Assembly: GCF_963678635.1 (NCBI RefSeq)
Contig: NC_087066.1
Coordinates: 11,950,517 to 12,014,516, forward strand
DNA: 64,000 nucleotides
Source of the DNA: Symsagittifera roscoffensis
Lineage: Eukaryota; Xenacoelomorpha; Acoela; Convolutidae
Direction: 5' to 3'
Made by a program: the position numbers and the translations under genes. The notes under the pieces were generated by a model. The model worked only from the letters and a program-made list of their open reading frames with translations, was not told where the DNA came from and ran no database searches. Positions 54,500 to 64,000 of this stretch are shown here, piece after piece (positions within the stretch are counted from its first letter, which is position 1; each line of letters begins with the position of its first letter).

Positions 54500-57400
54500 T
54501 AAGATATCAGGAACTGCTCTGTATAAGAACGGCTGTTTGCTAAGTTATCTTTGTTTTAATCTGTTGCTGAAACTATGAATAATTTCAGCTATACAAATTA
54601 AAATTATAGTAATTGTTAGTTATGGATCATGACTGTTTAGTTAGAAAAATTTTACAGAGATATAGTTTTATCAATAAAGTAGTTGGGTTTAAATACTAGT
54701 TTTGAACTGGTTCAACCTATCCGGGCTTAGAGAATTTTAAGTTTAATGTTTATTGTAATGAATGATGAATGGAGAAACTTCTTGATTCTTGGAGTAGGTT
54801 CTTTTGAAGAAGTGGCTGCATGAATCAGGAGAAAGAAACAGCTGCTCGGGTTGTGAAGTAGTTATATTCCTGGTAAGAACAGTTGGTGTACAGTTGCTCG
54901 TTCTTCAGAAGTGGGTCTCATGTATCCGGATCGTGTTGAGTGATCGATTTATTAAGATTTCATGTTTATGCAATGATGTGTTGGTTTCGTTAAGCAAGAA
55001 CGAGACTACGTGCAAGATGGAGTTTGACTTCTAGGATTCGTTTGTGAGTTCAACATCGAGCTAGCCATTGTTCTTATTCAAGGGGTACCTTTGCTGCGAT
55101 TTTGGGTACAGACTTGAAATCCTGTGAGCGTTGTGACTTTGGCAACAAACAAATAGATTTGCCATTCCAGTGTCAGAATGTCATCAAGTTTCCATCTCTC
55201 TTTGCTGCCCGTTTCTATTTTCTCAAAGAAACTTCTCTACATTGCGTGTTATAACTGCATCCTGTTAGTGATATCAGTGTCAGTTATGATTTTTATTAGT
55301 TGTTTTCGCAAAACCGTTTGGTTTTAGTTTTGGTTATTTTAAAGAGTCGCTCACCCTAGAGCTACTCTCGTCAAACTTAGGAGCGCGTGTCTTAAGCGTG
55401 GCTTACCGCGGGTGGTGAGGCCGGCTATAGAGCATGCTCAGAACGTCTTTCATTGGTAGATTAGGCCAGTTCTGGGAGTATGATTTTACCGTGTCTTTGA
55501 TCAGAGTCTCTTTTTGTGTTCAACTTTTTTGTTCTTTTTTATCAGATGTTTTTCTTTTTCGGTCTGAGGTTGTGTCCTTTTATCAAAAACAGATTGTCGT
55601 TTTTCATCTTTTTCTTTTGAGTTTTCGGTGAGTCAGGTGATTTCAATAAAACTTGGAAGTCCTTTTTAAATGAATAATTCATGCAACTTTAAACTGGGTT
55701 TAATCTGGTTTGAGTACCGTAGGACTTTTTTATACATGCGGTTGGTTTGTGGCATTATGAAGCTGCATTGGTTAGCTTAAGCTAATTTATATTTCCTTCC
55801 AGCCCGGTTAAAGGAAAGATTGATTTCAAAACGCGTGAAAGCAAGATAAAGTTGTTATCAATTAATTTTTGAAACTAGAAAGTTATTTATTGAAGAATTC
55901 TACGTGAGCGAGTTATTTGATTTTGGTGAAGAGATTGCGTGAAATGTGGGCGATTGACTTGAGAAAATTCGATTTATGAAGGAAATCAAACATAAAAAGG
56001 CTAATTAATGTCATTTATTTTGCATTATTAAATTACTACTTCATAATTACTACTTTAAATTTACTACATTAGAGTTAAATTTAAAAGTAGAACGTTGAAT
56101 GAGAGTAAGGTTTTTATTTTTGTTTTAACATTTGGATGAATGCCTGGTGAAATCTAAAAAGGAATTGTGAAACACACATGTAAAAATGGTGAGCGTCCTA
56201 TTCATTTGTGTAGTGATAATAGTAAACTTTCTGTTTACGAGGTGTCAGGTCCAGGGGAAAATCTTTGTTGGAAATTAGATTTAATGGTGTCAGATGATAC
56301 TAAAAGCTTGGCAGGCATGCGTATTTTATTTTTATTGCAAAGCAGTGGCCGAAAAAGTTCAAGCGCTCTGATGACATTTACTTCTTCGGTAAGGGCTGAC
56401 AATTCGTTGTTTTACATTTGTACTAGATTGTAAAGATTGTGGTTAAATTTACTGTTATGGATGTTTTCTAAGAGAACTACTTCGATGTGTTGTATATATT
56501 TGTAGGGGATGATGATGGGACTAGCGTCTTCTAGTGGGAAGGTGTTAGTTAATGGGCTAAAGATATACATCTGTCAGACAGGGTCGTTATTATGGAGGAT
56601 GCCGTGTAAGACAGTAGGTTTAATGCATTATGTAAAGTTTAAGAAGTAAGAAGATGTGTATTTTGAGTTAATAAATATGAAGCAATGGTGTTGATTAGGG
56701 GATGGTGAAGTCTGTATAAAGTGCCGGTGGATGAAATTGTAATAGGTACAATTGTGGATTTATTTTGTTCTTAATATTACTTCTTGCGAGTTGTGAATAT
56801 TTCTTTCCTTTGGTTTGAGAAAGTTAAATAAAAAGGCGAAGCGATTGAATTTGTTGAAGAATGTTTCTCAAGCTTTAGTGTTTGTTAATGCGTGATTTTT
56901 GATGAGGTCGAGTTTTTTATTTGCGCTATCAAGATAAAATATATAATCTGATTTGATGAAGAGTTATTCATTTCGTTGTCGGTTAGTTTTAGGATCCTTG
57001 TCGTACGAGGAATCTTCCATACATCTAGCGAGAGTGTTCATAGGGATGAACTGGGAATCGATTAATTTTTTGAGCAATGAATCTGCTTAGTGTTTCATTT
57101 AAACATATAGTGGTGAATTGATCTTAGTGAAGTGCAGTAGTTAGCCGATGAATGATAGAGTCACAAAGCTCAATGTCAGTTGGAGTGTTCGTTAAGGTTT
57201 TTTTTAGTGGGTTAGTAAAACTATAATAGGAAGTCCATGAACTGTTGGGAGTAGTGAATGTTCGTCTACATACTGTGATCGTTGGGATTCATTATCTCCA
57301 ATATAATAGGTGTTTTGAGGGTAGAATAGTAGATTATGGATTTAAAAAATCTGGTGTATTAGTATGATGTGGATGGTGAGAAAACAGTCGAATGATCGTG

Positions 57401-58400
57401 GGCGACTACTGCGAAAGTGTGGTGTGGAGTTAGGGTGCTTTCGTTTCATTAAAACTCAATGCGCACGTGTAGGTGCAATGTGGACAGAAGGGGTAGAGGG
57501 TTCGAAGGTTGAGGCTGAGTGGGTTAGTTGATGAATTGTTAATGAAATATTTGAGTTTTCAATTTGTTGTTAAAGAGATATAAGTTTATTTATATCATGC
57601 TCGAGTTGATCGTCTGTGTTAGGGCTGGGTACCTCAGGTACGTGACTTGACAGGGGGGAAAGAATAGTATAGCGTCAATATGCGAAGAGGTAGAAAAAGA
57701 TATTTCTTCAGGCGTAGGGGAGTGATGGGTTGAAGAAGTGGTTGAGAAAAATTAGTCAGACTGGGTTTAGAGTCGAGGAATTCATCGGGGGTTTCAACCT
57801 CGGAATTATTAAAAATAGAAATGGTATTAATAACTGTTTGAAATGAATTGCCCTAGTCGATGCGTGATGAAATGGAACAAAAACTGGGTAGGTGGGAGGA
57901 GGTAAGGTCTGAAATTGAAATGTGGGAATTTTGGCGTTGAAAAATTGATAGATGGCAAAGGGAACGGTAGAGAGACCCAACTTGTCTACTCATCAAGAGC
58001 TAAAAAGATGTTTTTTTTTCACAACGAAATTTTCAGTTTTGTGGTTGTTCTACAAATTGCTTATATGTATTGTCTGTAAATGGTTGTTGGAGTGCTATAT
58101 GGGATATAGAGCTATGTTGTAAGTTATTAGTATGTATTGTTCGTTCGGAGGTTGAAATTATTTCTATAAGTATGTGGTACTATTGATAACGGATCGTTAA
58201 TATTTTGATTATATAAATGTGGTGGTGCTGTAAATGTCCTATTTGTTTTTATCCTGTAGAGTGTCATATGCTTTTGATTTTGTAGATTAACTTTTTATCT
58301 ATCACTGATTTGTGCATCAACAAGGATTTTATTAATAGAGGTGGAAAACATTCCAAACAATCCTGCAAATGAAATGCTTGCTATGCTAGCTTGTCTATTG
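54500..58400 (-). pseudogene. Long stretch of decayed minus-strand coding debris
   Basis: For nearly 4 kb the plus strand is G/T-rich and C-poor. Its complement yields runs of coding-like reading broken by stops and shifts. Examples are INDPLSIVPHTY (about 58,165), NNSEVETPDEFLD (about 57,780), TNTPTDIELCDSIIHRL (about 57,160) and IDSQFIPMNTLARC (about 57,030), then DYIFYLDSANKKLD and PLEDASPIIIPYKY further on. A hydrophobic stretch (about 58,330-58,390) could be a membrane or fusion-like segment. An old retroelement or endogenous-virus-type gene is plausible; no hallmark motif confirms it. The debris at 10.6-12.2 kb is similar in style. Confidence 0.35.
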
Positions 58401-59250
58401 ACTTGTGTATGTACTGCGCATCTATTATAGATTCATTTTAAAATTGAGAAAAGGAATCTTATGAAATTGAACAAGGAGTATAGTATTGTCAATCTTTCTT
58501 AAAAATAGTAGGGTCATCCTAGAAAAACCAGGAGCTCGTTATGCCTTTCCTTAGTCTATCTAATGCACTTTTACTGCAAATTTGTGACATCAAAATCCCT
58601 GTAAGTTTACTACCTTTGCACTTATTACTAAATTTTAAAAGTTTTTGGATCGCTATGCATTGAGAGTTTCGCGACATTTTCGATTCGGTTATTGCTCGAG
58701 TTAGTTTTAACATCAATCAGATCCTTTGAACTAAAGCATAAGTGGAAGCCTGAGAATGCGAATGAGACATTTCATATTGCTTACAGGAGTATTTCAATTG
58801 TAGATTTAAAAAATTGTATAGATTTCTAAATTTTTTCACGCTACAATTTCTCAGTAAAAGTTTATGTAGAAAAAATTCTCCTATTTTTTACTGTGTTTTC
58901 AAAATTTTTTATTAGAGTATTATTGGAGGCTGCTGTGCATCTTGCTTAATTTTGACAAGAGGAATGCTTCTTTTTGATATGAAAATTTATTTCCTCGTTA
59001 ATAACCTTATGAAAACTACACTTAAACAATTCAAATTTCCAGTAGTTTTTGAATGTGTTGATGCATTTTGGTTTGTATGAAATCGACCGCACTGAAGACA
59101 TGCTGTTTCGTTTCTATTCAAGTCTCAATAACTAAAGAAAAAACTTAGGATAACTTGAGAAACAGCTGCGAAAGCAGCTGAAACAAAAAACAACCAATTA
59201 GAATGAAGCAATTTTTATGCAGTTGAAAAAAAATATATAAAAAAAATAGA
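58401..59250. other. AT-rich stretch, nothing recognised
   Basis: No ORF, splice-bounded exon or counterpart repeat found. Confidence 0.4.
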
Positions 59251-61706
59251 GGAAATCTAATAATGAAATTTTATCCTTTTTGATATGAACCACTCAGATT
59301 ATAGCGTTCCTTCTTTCGGAAACTTTACCTTTCTTATTATTAACTAATCAGAATCAAGTGTTCACAGATATATTTGTTCACAGCTTTCCAGATCATTAGA
59401 AAGATTATTTGTAAGAAATTCTAAAATCAATTAATCATATTGAGCACTCAAATTTTTGAGAATTTCATGTCTTACAGGATTTTCCATTGGTTTATTTTTA
59501 AAGTTTGAATAGTGAACTTCAAATATCTAAAAAAAGAAAATTGAGTAAAATTCATAATGGAACCTTATCCATTTTGATATCACCTACTCAGAATTGAGCA
59601 TTCCTTCTTTTAGAAAATTTAATCATTTTTGATACTAACTGAACAAGCTGAAGTTCTCATAGATATATTTTCTCACAGATTTTGAGATGATTAGAAAAAT
59701 TTGATGTGTGAAACTTGAACATCAATCAATCATTCTGATTCACTTAAAATTTTATGATTTTTTGTACTAAGTTTTTTTTGTTTTACAGGATTGTCCATTG
59801 GTTCAATTTTAAAGTTTGACACTTAACTTGAGGTAACATTGTTCATAAACTTGGAAATATTATGCGTTTTTAATTTGTCCTCAAATTATTGAGTTAATGG
59901 TGCTACGTTGGCTAATTCTCTCGAAAACAAGTAAGAGTTATGACTCCATCAACGTCATCACTCTACCACTCTCTTTTAGACCTTTAGCTTTACCCACCCA
60001 TTTCAGTTATTGCGAAAACAATTGATCGAAACAACTAATCTGATCGTAATCTGATGAATACCATAACTGTTGAAGAAAACGTTATGATTTGTGTCTAATT
60101 TTGTTTTTGTTTTACAGGATTGTTCATTGGTTCAATTTGTCCCTACCCTGCAATTGTGTCAATTTCATTCAACCAAACAAAACAAAAATTTGATCAAAAG
60201 AACAAGGTTAATAACTGAAAATAAAACAAAATTGAAAAAAGTTTCGTCTAAACTTATCTTTTGTTAAGAGTTTTGTCTAAAATTTACAAATTTTAGCTGA
60301 CTCTACATAGAAAGAAAAGATATAATAATTTTTTTAAACTAAACTTCAATTGTCATGATCTTGTCAACAGTTTTGATGGCAACCCATCAGTGCCAAGCCT
60401 TACCTATAACTGAAATCTTTTAGGAAATTAGAAAATTTAATAATGATTGATTTTTGTTCATTATGTAACTTTCATCCATTTTGACATCAAACACTCAGAA
60501 TCGAGCATTCCTTCTTTCTGAAAGTTTAATAATTTTTGATACTAACTAATCAGAATGAAGTGCTCACAACTAATATTTTTCAAAAATTTCTAGATTATTA
60601 CAAAAGCTATATGTATGAAACTTGAAAATCAATCATTAATTTTGATTCACTCAAAGTTGTATGTTTTTTTTTTGTCTCAAATGTTTTTTATTTCACAGTA
60701 TTCTCTATTAGTTCAATTTCCAAGTTTGAACACTTAACCTGAGTTAACATGGCTCATAAACCTGAAAAAAAATCTGCTTTTTCAGGTCTCCGCAAGTTAT
60801 TGATTTAATTGTGCTACGTTGACCAATTCTCTCGGAAACAAGTACGATCTCTCAAAACAAATATGATCTCCATCAACGTCATCACTCTACCATTCTTGAA
60901 CTTATTAAGAAAATTGAACTAAAATTGAAAAAGGTTTCCAACTAAATTCACTTTCTGTTTAGATTTTTGTCTATCTCATACAAATTTAAACTGACTTTAG
61001 ATAGAAAGAACTGATATATTTTTTCTTGCCTTTACTTTGAGTGTCAAGGAATTGTCAACACTTTCGATGACCACCAATCAGTTCCAATTCCTACTTATAA
61101 TGCAAATTTTTTGCATTTAGCAAAATCCAAACATAAACTGGGTATTAGTTATGATGAAATTTTATCCATTTTGTTATCAACTACTCAGAATTGAGCATTC
61201 CCTCTGTCGGAAGTTTTAAACATTTTTGATACCAATTAATTAGATTGAAGTTTTCTAGGATAAAATTTTTCTCAAATTTTTCTATTATCATTTTGATTCT
61301 CTTAAAATTTTTCGATTTTTTTGTCTTAAGTTTTTTTAGTTTACAGGATTTTCCATTGGATTAAATTTTTTATCTCAAGACTTACCTGAGCTAGCATTGT
61401 TTATAAAATTTGAAACAATCTGCTTTTTAGACATTTTTTTTCAATTGTTCTGTTGTTTTTGATGATCTGTATCTTCTTTCAACTGAATTGTTTTAAGAAT
61501 TACATCAAAGTTTAATTTTTTTCCTACCATACAATTATCTTGCTTTCATTTAACTACACAAAACTCACAATAAAGTTTAAAAAATTAAGGTTAACTAATG
61601 AAATACAAAAATAAAAACAAAATTGAAAAAATTTCAACTAAATTTTTTTTCTGCTTACAGTTTTGTCTAACTCATACAAATTTCAACTGAATTTAGATAG
61701 AAAAAA

Positions 61707-61755
<49 letters not shown>

Positions 61756-63450
61756 TTTACCTTACTTTTATTACCATGGAATTTTCAACTCTTTTGATGT
61801 CCACCAATTAGTTCCAATCCTTAACTATTATGTAATTTTTTTCGCATTTAAAAAATGTAATAAAAACTGAGTATTATCCATGATAAAATTTTATCCATTT
61901 TGTTATCAACTACTCAGAATTGAGCATTCCCTCTGTCGGAAGTTTTCAACATTTTTGATACCAACTAATTAGATTGAATTGCTCTTAAATAAAGTTTTTC
62001 ACAAATCTCCCTATCATTAGAAAGGCTATATGTATGAAATTTGATCATCAATAAACCATTTTGAATCACTCGAAAATTTATGATTTTTTTGTCTTAAGTT
62101 TTTATTTATTTACAGTATTTTCCATTGGTTTAATTTTTTTTTATCTGAAGACTTACCTGAGCTAATATTGCTAATAAACTTGAAAACAATCCGCTTTCCA
62201 GATATTTTGTTTCAATTGCTCTGTAATTTTGATGATCTGTATCATCTTTCAACTGAATTGTATTAAGAATTACATCAAAGTTTATTTTTTCCTAGCTTAC
62301 AATTATCTTGCTTCCATTTAACTACACAAAACTCACAATAAATTTTAAAAAATTAAGTTTAATCAATGAAATACAAAAATTAAAACAAAATTGAAGAAAC
62401 TTTCAAATAAATTTACTTTCTGTTTCAAGTTTTGTCTAGATCATACAAATTTCAACTGACTTTAGATAGAAAAAACTGATATATATATAATTTTTTTGCC
62501 TTTACTTTGATTGTCATGAAATTTTCAATTCTTTTGATATCCACCAATCAGTTCCAATACTTACCTAGCATGTAATTTTCTTTCGCTTTTAAAAAATTTA
62601 ATAAAAACTGAGTATTTTTCAAGATGCAACTTTATCCATTTTGTTATCCACCACTCAGAATTGACATTCCTTCTTACGAAAGTTTTAAACATTTTTGATA
62701 ATAAATAATCAGATTAAAGTGCTCACAGATATAGTTTTTCACAGATTTCCCGATTATTAGAAAGGCTATATGTTTGAAATTTGAACATCAAAAAATCATT
62801 TTGATTCACTCAAAAATTTATGAACTTTTTGTCTTAAGTTTTTTTCATTTACAGTATTTTCCATTGGTTTAATTTTAAACTTTGAAGACTTATCTTGATA
62901 TAACAATGTTCATAAACCTGATAAGAAATTGCTTTTTCAGGTCTCCTCAAACAATCGATTTAGTGGTACTACTGTGACCAATTCTCTCGGAATCAAGTAG
63001 GAACTCCTGAAAGCAAATATGATCTCCATCAACGTCATCACTCTACCATATTTGTACTTGTTTTGTAGACATTTAGCTTTAAAATCGCCCATTCAGTCAT
63101 TGGTAAAAAATTTTGATAGAAACATGTTTCTCTTTGAAAAAAAAAATTGCCAAAACAATCTGACGAAAGTGTTGAAGAAAGTTTCTGTTTTGAAAGTTTT
63201 TTTTCGATGATCTGTTTTTTTTGTCAAAGGAATTAATATAAGGCTTACGACACATTTTACCATTCTGCATGCAATTATCTTGATTTCATTTAAGCAAACA
63301 AAACTCAAAATATGGTAAAATATTAAGGTTAACTAACCAAATTGAGTAATAAAATTTTTTTTCTGTTTGTAGTTTTGTCTGAATTTTACAAAGTTTAGCT
63401 GGCTTAAAAAATATATTTTCAATTTTTTGTTTCTTTAGCTTTTATTGTCA
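59250..63450 (+). repeat. Tandem array of about 0.7-kb units
   Basis: Landmarks recur in constant order. CTACTCAGAATTGAGCATTC-like blocks are near 59,285, 59,585, 60,490, 61,180, 61,905 and 62,650. CCATTGGTT(C/T)AATTT blocks are near 59,795, 60,125, 60,710, 61,355, 62,125 and 62,865. ACCAATCAGTTCCAAT blocks are near 61,075, 61,805 and 62,545. CATCAACGTCATCACTCTAC blocks are near 59,950, 60,875 and 63,030. The later units are spaced about 690-740 bases; the first are rearranged. It has no coding content and is AT-rich. It may be a satellite or a local amplification. Confidence 0.85.
61711..61750. repeat. (TA)20 microsatellite
   Basis: Forty bases of uninterrupted TA lie within one unit of the tandem array. 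The neighbouring unit has only a short run, TATATATA, at the equivalent place (62,480), so the expansion is unit-specific. Confidence 0.95.
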
Positions 63451-64000
63451 TGAATTATTAGTTTTTGTTGGGGCTGAAGGGGGAGGGGTGTGGTTGCAGA
63501 CCCCCAGGTTTTAAGATAAAGACTAGAATATCCGGTCTTCCAGCTATGTATTAGGATATGGATTAGACTTTTCTTGTATTAGGATAGGTTATAGGTTTGA
63601 AGAAATTGGTTTCGTTTCTCTTTCTTCTATTTTCAGATATGCTTATACTATTGTTCTAAACCATTAGAATTTACATTGAAAATGTCTGAAACTATGCTGA
63701 AACCTAACTGAAAGTTCAAAGAAGAAAACGTTTTTTCAGATAAAAATTTAAATTACCGTAAGTTGTTAACTTACAATTGATAGCTAAATAATTTTTAAAT
63801 CATTGCATCGTATGGAATTTCGTTACAATTTTCACGTTAATTTTATAAGTTAATGGCTAAGTATGTAATTCATAATTGAGTACTCCCCTTTTCGTGTAAA
63901 AGTAACAGAGTCTTTTTTTAGTTTGTTTATAAATTCCGACGGTTGGAAGTTTTGAATCCGTGATTCGTCGAGTTCAAATTTATAGCTTCATCAGAAACTT
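63451..64000. other. Window end, nothing recognised
   Basis: A G-rich run (GGGGCTGAAGGGGGAGGGGT) is at about 63,471-63,490. No gene is supported. Confidence 0.4.

Noticed and set aside
56167-56433. Plus-strand ORF of 88 codons beginning KHTCKNGERPIHLC
   Set aside because: It lies opposite better minus-strand coding debris, starts at a non-ATG codon and has no domain. It is most likely a shadow.

Overview
The window looks like nuclear DNA of an AT-rich eukaryote, most likely a small invertebrate animal. It has long gene-poor stretches and standard stop codons. GT-AG introns of about 35, 88, 146 and 3,078 nt can be inferred. There is a Gypsy/Ty3-type LTR retrotransposon, many MITE-like inverted repeats, a CUB-domain gene with a signal peptide, and B-box-like zinc finger proteins. 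I cannot name the species, and I found no operons, CRISPR arrays or prokaryotic genes.

Layout. 1-4.7 kb: dispersed repeats, including family R1, which carries a decayed minus-strand coding segment. 4.76-5.45 kb: first member of a small B-box-like zinc finger family; the second is at 27.27-27.80 kb and a broken third at 49.31-49.60 kb. 8.16-8.59 kb: a probable two-exon cysteine-containing gene end. 9.7-12.2 kb: a tandem duplication and minus-strand coding debris. 12,252-19,274: a complete Gypsy-type element with two 246-bp LTRs (5 differences) and a 5-bp target duplication, but with gag and pol broken in several places. 19.3-21.9 kb: an older retroelement remnant with an integrase-like piece. 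22.2-24.4 kb: a second long copy of R1.

28.37-32.19 kb: the best cellular gene, a four-exon minus-strand gene for a secreted CUB-domain protein of 169 residues. All three splice junctions keep the frame. Its 3-kb first intron holds a transposon inserted inside another transposon. A possible divergent gene begins just beyond its start. 33-39 kb: AT-rich DNA with a few short ORFs of uncertain status. 39.5-47.5 kb: MITEs (two with perfect target duplications), a large direct duplication, a 140-bp tandem repeat, a second CUB-like exon and a foldback made of two R1 modules. 48-54 kb: broken coding debris, more R1 modules and three tRNA-like segments on the minus strand. 54.5-58.4 kb: debris with minus-strand coding character. 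59.25-63.45 kb: a tandem array of about 0.7-kb units with an (AT)20 microsatellite.

There is no pathway or operon here. The likely functional genes are the CUB gene, the two intact B-box-like genes and possibly the 8.2-8.6 kb gene. Most of the rest is mobile DNA and its decay products.
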